From the IMG/VR virus record IMGVR_UViG_3300042154_000539, positions 1 to 33,117 of that record: a stretch of 33,117 bases of DNA. One strand, written 5' to 3'. This DNA is from a virus. Every line of letters begins with the position of its first letter. Position 1 is the first letter of the stretch. Both the position numbers and the translations under genes were made by a program. The notes under the pieces were generated by a model. The model was not told where the DNA came from. It did no database searches and saw only the letters and a program-made list of their open reading frames with translations. Shown in pieces: positions 1 to 5,642 of this stretch.

Positions 1-226
1 CTGAGCTAAAGTGACTGAATGTAAGCTACCGGGTTTTTGTTGCGTACTTTTTAGATTGCCTGTGTACTGATCACTCACGGTTGGAGTAGGGAGCCGTTGC
101 CCCCCCCCGGCTGGGTAGGCAATAACGAAGACCCGGAACCGTTGATGAGCTGCTCCGGCGTCGGAAGCTCGAACGCTATGCCATTTTGCGTCATACCCGA
201 TGTCGGCCAAGTCCCCGAGAACGGCT
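1..226. repeat. terminal repeat, left copy (circular closure)
   Basis: These 226 bases recur at 32890-33117. The only difference I see is the length of the C run, 9 here and 11 there. Joining the ends makes one continuous methyltransferase reading frame of 387 codons plus stop, so the repeat most simply reflects a circular or circularly permuted molecule that was read past its start. A genuine short direct terminal repeat inside a gene is less likely, but cannot be excluded from sequence alone. Confidence 0.93.
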
Positions 227-660
227 CCCAATGCTCTAAGAGCTGGTTGCCCGTTGAGCTTGTCCATAACTTCAGTTCCGTATTCCATTCCGCTACTTGC
301 TTTAGCACTTAGTAATCCCCTTACATTTTCTATAACTACTAATTTTGGTTTGATTATTGTTATTGCTTTATAAAACTCCGACCATAATCCAGAACGTGTC
401 CCGTCTTGTAATCCTGCTCGCTTACCAGCTAAAGATAAATCTTGACAGGGGAACCCTCCTGTAAGGATTTCTACTGATTCGACAGCTTCCCAGTCCACCT
501 TGCTAACGTCCCGATAATTCGGAACGCCGGGAAAGTTAGCCTCTAAGACTTTGCTAGGAGCGTCTTCCCATTCACAATGCCAAGCTACTTCTGCGCCTAA
601 TACCTTACTAACGGCTAGATCTAGCCCGCCGTATCCGCTAAATAAACTTCCTATTTTCAT
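1..660 (-). CDS. DNA cytosine-5 methyltransferase, N-terminal part (continues across the window junction)
   Basis: This is the first 220 codons of a C5 DNA methyltransferase, which transfers a methyl group from SAM to cytosine C5. The visible motifs are motif I SLFSGYGGLDLAV (residues 5-17), motif IV GGFPCQ with catalytic Cys72, motif VI ENV (111-113) and motif VIII QRFRVF (173-178). The start is ATG at 660, behind the ribosome site AAGGGGAGAA. The frame runs off position 1 and continues from 32889 to 32386, giving 387 aa in total. Residues 185-187 are three Gly codons from the nine-G run at 100-108, and nine keeps the frame open. It is the last gene before a group of small zinc proteins. Family assignment is secure; the target site is unknown. 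Confidence 0.95.
   Translation of the reverse strand, partial: MKIGSLFSGYGGLDLAVSKVLGAEVAWHCEWEDAPSKVLEANFPGVPNYRDVSKVDWEAVESVEILTGGFPCQDLSLAGKRAGLQDGTRSGLWSEFYKAITIIKPKLVVIENVRGLLSAKASSGMEYGTEVMDKLNGQPALRALGAVLGDLADIGYDAKWHSVRASDAGAAHQRFRVFVIAYPAGGGQRLPTPTVSDQYTGNLKSTQQKPGSLHSVTLAQ
100..108. repeat. poly-C/poly-G tract, 9 copies, inside the methyltransferase gene
   Basis: On the coding strand GCC is followed by nine G and then CAA CGG CTC, reading A-G-G-G-Q-R-L and keeping the C-terminal half in frame. The duplicate at 32989-32999 has eleven, which leads to a TGA 7 codons after the tract. Homopolymer G tracts in methyltransferase genes are classical slippage sites, but they are also classical sequencing-error sites. 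Confidence 0.9.
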
Positions 661-678
661 TTCTCCCCTTTCTTTTCT

Positions 679-1842
679 TTAGAGCTTATAAACCGTTCCA
701 GTAAAGTCGATTCCCTTTTCTAAGAAGAACGTCACTAGGCCCGGTTGAGAATCTTCCCCGGCCTGACGCTTCCACCACCCTGAACCGTTGTCCATAGTTG
801 CCGCTTGTACCCAGAATCTAGAAGTTCCCCTTGGTGTAGAACCTAGCTCTACTACTCGAAGATGATGAAAGTGTCCACTTACTCCGATAGTCGCTGCTGC
901 TACTGGTTGATTACCGAACGCTTGCTGTCTCCACCACGTCGGAACTTGATCCGGACGCGGGCTTTGATGTCCGTGCCATAACCCTAGAACGTGGAACCCG
1001 TCTTCGAAGACGTCTAGTGCTAGGGATTCGTCGTGTGGTTGTGGTTCGATAAAGGTAATTGGTAGCCCAACTTCTAGAGCTAGACGCGCGAGAGTCCTGC
1101 CTATGTGGACTCCCCAATCATCAGTACCTTTACCTACTCGCTGCTTATTTATTCTCATTTGACAATGGTTAGAAGCAACGGATAAGTAAACGATTTCCGG
1201 GACGTAATCGGTTAGGGCTTTTAGGGTATCCCAAGCTAGCGTCGTTGCGAGATCTACCTGCTCCATAATCGACAGGTCGTTAGTGTAAAGCTGGTTAGCG
1301 TCGTTCGCGTTTATAAAATTTTCTATGGTATCTCCGACGTCAGCGAAGATTACCTTAGAAGGCTTTTCTTTCTTTACTTGTTGGATAAGTTTTTGCTTAG
1401 TAATCTCCACGCGCTCGATAAGTGCGGACGTTCCCCCGCGGTGGTCTACCTTTCCCACTTGTAGATCCGACCATAGAACTACTAGGGCTTTATCGGTTGT
1501 CTTAACCTGTAAAGATTTCTTTTTATTTTTTATAGATTTCTTAGCTTCGGAATAGAGAAGCAAAAGGTCGAGCATCCCGGTCTTCTTACGGAAGGTAAAC
1601 CGGAAAGACGTAAGGAATTCCCCGCCTTCTTTCTGCTGCCACTTGCTTACCCTTGGAGTCCCGATTATTTCGAATTCGTTAGGATCCATTCCGGCAGCTT
1701 CTAGGAATTCTTCAAACGTGGCCGGAGCTTCGGAATAAGGAGTAGTAGCTTCCCCGGTAGTTCCGTCGAAGATTACTCCCGGACGACCGAACGGGGTCGG
1801 TTCTACTTTCTTAGCTGGTTCTAGATTTTCGAGCAAGAGCAC
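679..1842 (-). CDS. calcineurin-like metallophosphoesterase
   Basis: This is a 387-aa protein of the metallophosphoesterase fold commonly carried by actinophages. Metal-binding motifs appear in order: SDLQVGK (125-131), VGDTIEN (169-175), SNHC (224-227), WHGHQ (289-293) and SGHFHH (322-327). The usual Asp-x-His of the first motif is Asp-x-Gln here. The first 110 residues are a phage-specific extension. The chosen start is GTG at 1842, with AAAAGAG just upstream, overlapping the preceding small gene by 22 bp. Substrate is unknown; such enzymes can act as nucleases or phosphodiesterases. Its place between the small-gene array and the methyltransferase suggests an early nucleic-acid role. Confidence 0.85.
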   Translation of the reverse strand: MLLLENLEPAKKVEPTPFGRPGVIFDGTTGEATTPYSEAPATFEEFLEAAGMDPNEFEIIGTPRVSKWQQKEGGEFLTSFRFTFRKKTGMLDLLLLYSEAKKSIKNKKKSLQVKTTDKALVVLWSDLQVGKVDHRGGTSALIERVEITKQKLIQQVKKEKPSKVIFADVGDTIENFINANDANQLYTNDLSIMEQVDLATTLAWDTLKALTDYVPEIVYLSVASNHCQMRINKQRVGKGTDDWGVHIGRTLARLALEVGLPITFIEPQPHDESLALDVFEDGFHVLGLWHGHQSPRPDQVPTWWRQQAFGNQPVAAATIGVSGHFHHLRVVELGSTPRGTSRFWVQAATMDNGSGWWKRQAGEDSQPGLVTFFLEKGIDFTGTVYKL

Positions 1843-2045
1843 ATCTCTTTTCTGTGTCTAGTAATTCCGCCGTCGCTAATTAGTAGACCGCGCGAAGTTA
1901 GTTCTTTAGCTAGTGTAAGGGCAGCCCACTCTTGACTTGCTAGAGCTGCTATAAAGATTTCTTTATCTTTCTTTTCTAGCTGTTCTAAGATCGTGCGAAC
2001 CGCACAACTTCTAATTTTCTTAGGTGGCGTTAGGTTCTCTAACAT
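1821..2045 (-). CDS. small HTH-like DNA-binding protein
   Basis: This is a 74-aa basic protein. The middle looks like a helix-turn-helix (ASQEWAALTLAKELTSRG, about residues 36-53), followed by GGITRHRKEMCSC, resembling short actinophage HTH proteins that end in a His-Arg and Cys-rich tail. The start is ATG at 2045, behind AAGGGGAACTA. It overlaps the genes on both sides. Its N-terminus (MLENLTPPKK) resembles that of the downstream phosphoesterase (LLENLEPAKK), which may be chance or a small local duplication. Regulatory function is inferred only. Confidence 0.7.
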   Translation of the reverse strand: MLENLTPPKKIRSCAVRTILEQLEKKDKEIFIAALASQEWAALTLAKELTSRGLLISDGGITRHRKEMCSCSKI

Positions 2046-2223
2046 TAGTTCCCCTTACTAGGTTTAGAGCTAAGTCCCCGATTTCGGGTTCTAGACAACT
2101 GTATTCCATTTCCCAAGCTTTAGCCATTAGTAAAGCTAGATTCTTTCTAATAGCTTCAAAGTCTTTAGACCACACTAAGTTATCGTCGTTTAGTAGATCT
2201 AGGGCTTTAGAAAATTCTTCCAC
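2020..2223 (-). CDS. small acidic helical protein, unknown function
   Basis: This is a 67-aa, largely helical protein I do not recognise. The GTG start at 2223 has a good ribosome site (CAGGAGACGCC) upstream, and the 3' end overlaps the next gene by 26 bp in another frame, as is usual in this cluster. No motif is visible apart from a Glu/Leu-rich middle. Confidence 0.55.
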   Translation of the reverse strand: MEEFSKALDLLNDDNLVWSKDFEAIRKNLALLMAKAWEMEYSCLEPEIGDLALNLVRGTNVREPNAT

Positions 2224-2270
2224 GGCGTCTCCTGTCGATTAGATAAAGCCGAAACCGGTGTTTTAGCCAC
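2199..2270 (-). CDS. possible 23-aa peptide
   Basis: A GTG at 2270 is preceded by AGGGAACTACG and opens a 23-codon frame (begins MAKTPVSAL) that ends inside the next gene in another frame. It fills most of the only gap in this part of the small-gene array (2224-2315). Nothing but the ribosome site and position supports it. Confidence 0.25.
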   Translation of the reverse strand: MAKTPVSALSNRQETPWKNFLKP

Positions 2271-2315
2271 CGTAGTTCCCTATTTAGGTAAAACGGTTTT
2301 CTTGCTTTTCTGTGC

Positions 2316-2507
2316 TTACCCTTCGACAATTTCGACCACCCGTTCTAGTAGATCGACGTCTAAATTAGTAATGATTACGCCGTCCCGGAGAAGATCGGAG
2401 ATAATCCGTTCGCGTTCTTCTTGGACTCCTCGGTAGTAGCCCTTAGCGAAGATAAGGGATTTCTTACGCTCTTTCTTATCTTTCGAGTTCGGTCTTAAGC
2501 CAAGCAT
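2316..2507 (-). CDS. small G-x-x-x-E-R family protein, copy A
   Basis: This 63-aa protein has a Lys-rich N-terminus, then the motif GYYRGVQEERERI (about residues 23-35) and a C-terminal amphipathic helix ending VVEIVEG. The motif is shared with the genes at 2592-2795 and 2991-3236 and, more loosely, 3236-3418 and 3390-3626. The ATG at 2507 follows a strong GGAGG ribosome site. It overlaps the upstream 41-aa gene by 32 bp. Function is unknown. Confidence 0.7.
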   Translation of the reverse strand: MLGLRPNSKDKKERKKSLIFAKGYYRGVQEERERIISDLLRDGVIITNLDVDLLERVVEIVEG

Positions 2508-2601
2508 TGAACGCCTCCATATCCTTATCTAGCTGCTCGATCATCTTGCCGTAGACCTCTAGTTCGATTAGTAGAAGATCTAGTTTCGTTTCTAAGTCCA
2601 T
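2476..2601 (-). CDS. 41-aa coiled-coil-like small protein
   Basis: This short frame is 41 aa, very rich in Leu, Glu and Lys, and begins MDLETKLDLLLIELEVYGKM. A heptad-like spacing of Leu/Ile/Val suggests a single amphipathic helix or coiled coil. It has an AAAGGAAA ribosome site before the ATG at 2601 and overlaps genes at both ends (10 bp and 32 bp), matching the packing of its neighbours. Confidence 0.6.
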   Translation of the reverse strand: MDLETKLDLLLIELEVYGKMIEQLDKDMEAFNAWLKTELER

Positions 2602-2795
2602 TTCATTTCCTTTACGTGTAGGTGTGCCATTTTTAGCCCAAGGTAGATTCCGTGAGTATCAAAAGAACCTAACTTGTAGGGGTGCTTCTCGAAACGCTGG
2701 ATTTCTTCTTCCAACATTCCTAGAATTCGGTCGCGCTCCTCGCGCTGGCCGTTCGTGTATCCGGTCGCTTCCTTCTCTGCAAACTTAGCTGTCAT
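2592..2795 (-). CDS. small G-x-x-x-E-R family protein, copy B
   Basis: This is 67 aa, starting MTAKFAEKEATGYTNGQ. I chose the ATG at 2795 over an upstream in-frame start at 2918, because AAGGAAGGGCAAA precedes it and it forms an ATGA overlap with the 30-aa membrane gene upstream. The motif GYTNGQREERDRI (about 12-24) aligns with copies A and C. The C-terminus (FDTHGIYLGLKMAHLHVKEM) is unlike the other copies. Function is unknown. Confidence 0.7.
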   Translation of the reverse strand: MTAKFAEKEATGYTNGQREERDRILGMLEEEIQRFEKHPYKLGSFDTHGIYLGLKMAHLHVKEMKWT

Positions 2796-2884
2796 TTTGC
2801 CCTTCCTTCCCAAATAATTACGAATAGACCGATAAATAAATAAGCCGTAGTTCCGATTATGACGCCTAGTAAAATTTCTACCAT
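2792..2884 (-). CDS. 30-aa single-span membrane peptide
   Basis: This 30-aa frame begins MVEILLGVIIGTTAYLFIGL and is almost entirely one transmembrane helix with a short cationic tail (EGRAK). A strong ribosome site (CGGAGGAGG) precedes the ATG at 2884. It is coupled to neighbours by TAATG at its start and ATGA at its end. Its role is unknown. Confidence 0.65.
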   Translation of the reverse strand: MVEILLGVIIGTTAYLFIGLFVIIWEGRAK

Positions 2885-2994
2885 TAGTGAAAATCCTCCT
2901 CCGTTTTACCGCAGCCATAGTCGTAGCAGTCTTGGCAATAAAGTCGGCTATAAAGCTCCGTCTTTATACAGGAACGGCAGGCGCACTCGTTCAC
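2884..2994 (-). CDS. 36-aa Cys-rich probable zinc peptide
   Basis: This frame is 36 aa, starts with GTG at 2994, and carries Cys at 4, 6, 9, 20, 23 and 28 (ECACRSC then CQDCYDYGC). The paired C-x-x-C spacing suggests a minimal zinc ribbon. AAAGGAAATAAA precedes the start. The GTG overlaps the upstream stop (GTGA) and its own stop overlaps the next ATG (TAATG), which argues for a translated, coupled gene. Confidence 0.65.
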   Translation of the reverse strand: MNECACRSCIKTELYSRLYCQDCYDYGCGKTEEDFH

Positions 2995-3236
2995 TTTATT
3001 TCCTTTAGGTAGTTATTCATTTCCACCCGGTAGCGTCCTTCGATCTCGTTTACTACGTCCTCGACGGTTAGACCGAAGCCTTCGTGATCCTCGACGAACG
3101 TAAGAAAGTATTCCCTTTCGTGTCTCTGACCAGCTCTAAAGCCATTACTGTAAGCCGTGTTGTTCGTATAACGATCGTCCATTCCAGCAAAGTAGCCCTG
3201 AATGTATGCTTTCTTTATTGCTTCTTCTGCGCTCAT
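2991..3236 (-). CDS. small G-x-x-x-E-R family protein, copy C
   Basis: This 81-aa protein has two Tyr/Gly segments: AYIQGYFAGMDDRY (about 10-23) and SNGFRAGQRHEREYF (about 30-44). The second is the shared motif of this family, and the first may be a degenerate extra copy. An acidic helix with the motif VEDVVNEIEGRY follows. The ATG at 3236 overlaps the upstream TAA (TAATG), with GGTGGAAA upstream. Function is unknown. Confidence 0.7.
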   Translation of the reverse strand: MSAEEAIKKAYIQGYFAGMDDRYTNNTAYSNGFRAGQRHEREYFLTFVEDHEGFGLTVEDVVNEIEGRYRVEMNNYLKEIK

Positions 3237-3418
3237 TAGATTTCCACCTTCGGTCTACGGTCGATTTTTATTAGTTCTCCAACGATTAGATTTAGCGTTG
3301 CCGGATCTAGAAGCCCGTCTAGGGTTAGGACTTCTAGAACGTTTTCTACCGCTTGCTGTTCGTCGCGACGGCCTTTCTCGTAATCGTAGTTAGCTATTAG
3401 TTTCGTAAGTATTGACAT
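3236..3418 (-). CDS. small G-x-x-x-E-R-like protein, copy D
   Basis: This 60-aa protein has the segment YDYEKGRRDEQQAVENVLE (about 11-29), a diverged form of the shared motif, followed by a hydrophobic helix LDPATLNLIVGELIKI. The ATG at 3418 has GGAG about ten bases upstream. It overlaps the upstream gene by 29 bp. The similar layout of motif then helix supports common descent with copies A-C. Confidence 0.6.
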   Translation of the reverse strand: MSILTKLIANYDYEKGRRDEQQAVENVLEVLTLDGLLDPATLNLIVGELIKIDRRPKVEI

Positions 3419-3626
3419 CTGGGTTTAGCTCCTTTACTAGCTCTAGAATTTTTACCACGGCCTTAGTTGGAACCGGGTTAGTAGCTTGGATAAGTCGAAT
3501 AATTTCGTCACGCATTAGCTTCCGGCCCATAAGCATTCCGTCCGCTTGGGCGGTCTGGTAGCTAAATTGGTGCGGATTGTAATCGTCGTTCCCGAAGTCG
3601 ATCGCTGGATTAGTTTTTGTCGTCAT
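3390..3626 (-). CDS. small helical protein, possible fifth copy E
   Basis: This 78-aa protein has the segment QADGMLMGRKLMRDEIIRLI (about 27-46), resembling the family motif with the Glu-Arg pair altered, then VPTKAVVKILELVKEL, similar in position to the C-terminal helix of copies A and D. AGAAAGGAACACTA precedes the ATG at 3626. Membership of the family is tentative. Confidence 0.6.
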   Translation of the reverse strand: MTTKTNPAIDFGNDDYNPHQFSYQTAQADGMLMGRKLMRDEIIRLIQATNPVPTKAVVKILELVKELNPDVNTYETNS

Positions 3627-3795
3627 TAGTGTTCCTTTCTAAGAACTGTTTTTCTAGGTGGTTTAGAAGCCGCAGGTGGTTCGTGTATTTATAAAGGCTA
3701 GAAGCTGGGCTAAGGCTGTCGTTCTTTCTTTCGCTTTCCGCGTACTCGTATCCGACTTTTAGGATCCGCCTTAGTACAAATTCGACTTCGTTCAT
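3610..3795 (-). CDS. 61-aa small helical protein, unknown
   Basis: An open frame extends to 3840, but the better start is the ATG at 3795. It follows GGAGGGCAGA and overlaps the stop of the upstream membrane gene (ATGA). The product is a charged helical protein (VEFVLRRILKVGYEYAESER near its start) with no recognised domain. Confidence 0.6.
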   Translation of the reverse strand: MNEVEFVLRRILKVGYEYAESERKNDSLSPASSLYKYTNHLRLLNHLEKQFLERNTNDDKN

Positions 3796-3950
3796 TCTGC
3801 CCTCCAACGTCTTACCACGGTAATAATTCCGGTAATCCATAGGATAAGGAAAAGAGAAGAAAAGAAGACTAATCCGGCATTATCTCTTAGCAGCTCGCTA
3901 AATTCCATAAGCCGGGCGAAGATTAGAATCCCTATAACTTCGATCCCCAT
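3792..3950 (-). CDS. 52-aa small membrane protein
   Basis: The frame has a short hydrophobic N-terminus (MGIEVIGILIFARLM), a polar loop and one clear transmembrane helix (GLVFFSSLFLILWITGIITV) followed by a cationic tail. The ATG at 3950 overlaps the upstream stop (TAATG), with AGGAAG about 10 nt upstream. Its stop overlaps the next ATG. An internal ATG (MEFSELL) is a less supported start. Confidence 0.6.
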   Translation of the reverse strand: MGIEVIGILIFARLMEFSELLRDNAGLVFFSSLFLILWITGIITVVRRWRAE

Positions 3951-4108
3951 TAGAGATACTTCCTAGCTAGAGAATCCACGGCCCAGATAGTCGCGCCTAA
4001 AGCTCCGAAGACTCCTAGCGTGTATCCAAGAAGTAAGTCGATTTCCTGAAGCTTCCAACTACCTACCAAGATAACCGCGAAAAGAATAAAGAATCCAAGT
4101 AGTTTCAT
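3950..4108 (-). CDS. 52-aa two-span membrane protein
   Basis: This starts MKLLGFFILFAVILVGSWKL, with a second hydrophobic segment (GYTLGVFGALGATIWAVDSL). The open frame extends upstream to 4204, but that part antisenses the coding logic of the neighbour. The ATG at 4108 overlaps the upstream TAA. Two short spans separated by an acidic turn are compatible with a small membrane-associated host-takeover or lysis-control protein; this is inference only. Confidence 0.6.
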   Translation of the reverse strand: MKLLGFFILFAVILVGSWKLQEIDLLLGYTLGVFGALGATIWAVDSLARKYL

Positions 4109-4335
4109 TAGACCATTGCCTTTCTTTGTATGTGTGTTTTTAGATCTTCGAATCTTTCCCGCGCTAGACGGTCGTTTATTTCGGTCTGTCGGTAAGTCCA
4201 CCATTCATCCCAATGTGCGGAATAAAGTTTTATTTCGATTCGATAGACCCGGGCTTCTTCCGTCCCGTTATGGGTGAGCTCCAAGAATTCGCCGTCTTCG
4301 TTTTCTAGTCGGTTTATTACGGTTATCTTTTTCAT
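4108..4335 (-). CDS. 75-aa small protein, unknown
   Basis: This is a mixed alpha/beta-looking acidic protein (begins MKKITVINRLENEDGEFLEL) with an aromatic-rich centre (SAHWDEWWTYRQTE). The TAATG overlap couples it to the upstream gene at 4335. I do not recognise a family. Confidence 0.6.
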   Translation of the reverse strand: MKKITVINRLENEDGEFLELTHNGTEEARVYRIEIKLYSAHWDEWWTYRQTEINDRLARERFEDLKTHIQRKAMV

Positions 4336-4538
4336 TATTTTCCTAGCTCGTAGGCTTCTTTACCGGATTCGTCTTGTACCCAGAAACGTTCATAATCTAT
4401 TTCCCAAGTACCGTCCATTTCTACGTAGTCGCCTTTCTGGAACTTGGTATCTGCTAGCTCTAGGGCTTGGTCTAGATCTTCGGCTTCGACTACGGTTTCT
4501 ATCCAGATAATCGCCGGGCGCTGTACCGTGTATTTCAT
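4335..4538 (-). CDS. 67-aa small protein, DpnD/PcfM-like repeat pattern (tentative)
   Basis: This starts MKYTVQRPAIIWIETVVEAE, and the pattern beta strand, VEAEDLDQALELAD helix, then WEIDYERFWV resembles small DpnD/PcfM-type proteins. I chose the ATG at 4538 rather than an in-frame TTG at 4568, because it forms an ATGA overlap with the newly found gene upstream. Function is unknown. Confidence 0.55.
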   Translation of the reverse strand: MKYTVQRPAIIWIETVVEAEDLDQALELADTKFQKGDYVEMDGTWEIDYERFWVQDESGKEAYELGK

Positions 4539-4681
4539 TTCGCTTGGGCCTTTCTTACGCGGTTCCAAAATTTAGTCTGGGTTTGGATCGGCTGGTTCTT
4601 TATTACGTACTCGATACCGACGGAGCTAAATCCGCTTTCTATGTATCGCTGTACCGCTTGGGTTAGTTCTTTCGCGTCCAT
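4535..4681 (-). CDS. 48-aa small basic protein, unknown
   Basis: This frame begins MDAKELTQAVQRYIESGF and ends in a Lys/Arg/Gln-rich helix. AAAGGGAAAAGAA precedes the ATG at 4681, and the stop overlaps the next start (ATGA). It fills an otherwise empty gap between two genes. Confidence 0.6.
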   Translation of the reverse strand: MDAKELTQAVQRYIESGFSSVGIEYVIKNQPIQTQTKFWNRVRKAQAK

Positions 4682-4697
4682 TTCTTTTCCCTTTCGT

Positions 4698-4916
4698 TTA
4701 GATCGCGTACTGTTCGAAGACGTAGTTAGTCTGGTATTCGTTCCAGCTCTCGAAGCTCTTTAGGCTTTCCTGAATCTGTGTTCTCCAAGCCGAATCCTCT
4801 ACGTTATGGAAAACGTAAATAGTTCCAGTGTGTACCTTACGGACGGAAAACTTTACTTCCGGGTGGAGCTGGGTTAGCTCTTTACGGATTAGCTTCGCGG
4901 TTTCGGTGGTCTTCAT
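4698..4916 (-). CDS. LPD29-like small protein (tentative)
   Basis: This is 72 aa. Its N-terminal half (ETAKLIRKELTQLHPEVKFS) resembles the LPD29 domain found in large polyvalent proteins of phages and conjugative elements, normally followed by strands; here the rest is short. GAAAGGGAAAGAA precedes the ATG at 4916. It is the first gene after a 173-bp AT-rich gap and probably heads the small-gene array. Confidence 0.6.
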   Translation of the reverse strand: MKTTETAKLIRKELTQLHPEVKFSVRKVHTGTIYVFHNVEDSAWRTQIQESLKSFESWNEYQTNYVFEQYAI

Positions 4917-5089
4917 TTCTTTCCCTTTCTTCGTCCCGGCTTTCCCCGGTAGTTCCAGTATAGGGAAAATTTGCGAATTTTGGGAGATTTTGACGAAAAT
5001 TTTGGAAATTTACCAAAACGTTATAATTCGGGCGTATTCGAATGCTTGTTCGATAGATTCGGGGCCGTAAAACGGCTGTACACTGCTTT
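4917..5089 (-). promoter_or_regulatory. AT-rich intergenic gap, possible promoter for the small-gene array
   Basis: This is the longest gene-free stretch of the early region. On the minus strand it holds a TATACT hexamer (plus positions 4958-4963 read AGTATA), about 45 bases before the first ATG, but no convincing -35 element. Near 5066-5078 there is a small hairpin GCCGT-AAA-ACGGC. One minus frame here is open for about 30 codons but has no start codon. A promoter is inferred from position and base composition. Confidence 0.35.
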
Positions 5090-5497
5090 TTAGGCGTCGG
5101 TTAGAGTGTTTACCCTTATAACCGCGCCCGGGCCTCTATCGTCCGCATAAAGCTTGCGGGCGGTAATAGAAATAATTCGGGAGTCGTCGCGGATAATCCC
5201 CGCGTCGGTTAGGGAATCACCTACGGCACGGATTAGCTTGTCTAGATCTGGCATTACGGCCGGGAAGCTTCGAGTTAGTACGGACTTAGGACGGGGCAGA
5301 TAAAAGATTACGGTTAGCTCTACGGGTTCGTCTATCGGAGTCCAGTCTTCCCCGATTAGATCGAGAGCTGCGAAGACTACGGCGTTGCGCCATTTTTTGT
5401 GCTTGGAAGAATTTACTTGGACTATTCGCCCGTTTATAACCGAGTGGGATCCTTGGGAAGCTGGTTCGCCGGATACGTCAATAGTTAGATCGTACAT
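5090..5497 (-). CDS. rusA: RusA-family Holliday junction resolvase
   Basis: This 135-aa protein matches RusA in length and motifs. It has an N-terminal GEPASQGSH turn and the active-site segment MPDLDKLIRAVGDSL followed by IIRDDSRI. Asp84, Asp86 and Asp105 have the same spacing as the catalytic Asp70, Asp72 and Asp91 of E. coli RusA, and Arg90 sits where Lys76 does. It would resolve branched recombination or replication intermediates, fitting neighbouring SSB, Erf-like and exonuclease genes. The ATG at 5497 has only a weak GGAA site and overlaps the small membrane gene upstream, so translation is probably coupled. Confidence 0.92.
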   Translation of the reverse strand: MYDLTIDVSGEPASQGSHSVINGRIVQVNSSKHKKWRNAVVFAALDLIGEDWTPIDEPVELTVIFYLPRPKSVLTRSFPAVMPDLDKLIRAVGDSLTDAGIIRDDSRIISITARKLYADDRGPGAVIRVNTLTDA

Positions 5498-5642
5498 ACT
5501 GGTTCCAAGCTTCGCTAATTCCGGCCCAGACGTAAAAGAGTCCGAAGACTAGCCCTGCTCCGTGTAGGAAACCGGAAGACTCCGAAGCGAATTCGATAAG
5601 CAGAATTCCGGTCGAAGCAGGGACTAGCCAACGGATAAACAC
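5478..5642 (-). CDS. 54-aa small membrane protein
   Basis: This GTG-started frame (MFIRWLVPASTGILLIEFAS) has two hydrophobic segments separated by a short loop. The GTG overlaps the TAG stop of SSB (TAGTG), and the 3' end overlaps RusA by 20 bp. There is no strong ribosome site beyond a distant GAGG, so coupling to SSB is likely. Function is unknown. Confidence 0.55.
   Translation of the reverse strand: MFIRWLVPASTGILLIEFASESSGFLHGAGLVFGLFYVWAGISEAWNQYVRSNY

Noticed and set aside
1-226. End repeat as a functional direct terminal repeat
   Set aside because: It lies inside a gene that becomes whole on joining, is very short and contains a length-variable homopolymer; assembly overlap of a circular map is simpler. 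Coverage data would decide.
75-308. 77-aa frame reading through the G tract
   Set aside because: It is the wrong frame of the methyltransferase; the methyltransferase frame carries QRFRVF and stays open across the nine-G tract.
4970-5040. Plus-strand TTTTGG...TATAAT promoter-like pair
   Set aside because: No plus-strand gene lies downstream, and the spacing and -35 are poor; the AT-rich sequence makes such matches likely by chance.
5000-5110. Minus-strand open frame ending QAFEYARIITFW in the 4917-5089 gap
   Set aside because: It looks protein-like (YGPESIEQAFEYARI) but has no ATG, GTG or TTG after the upstream stop and overlaps the RusA end out of frame. Possibly a remnant.
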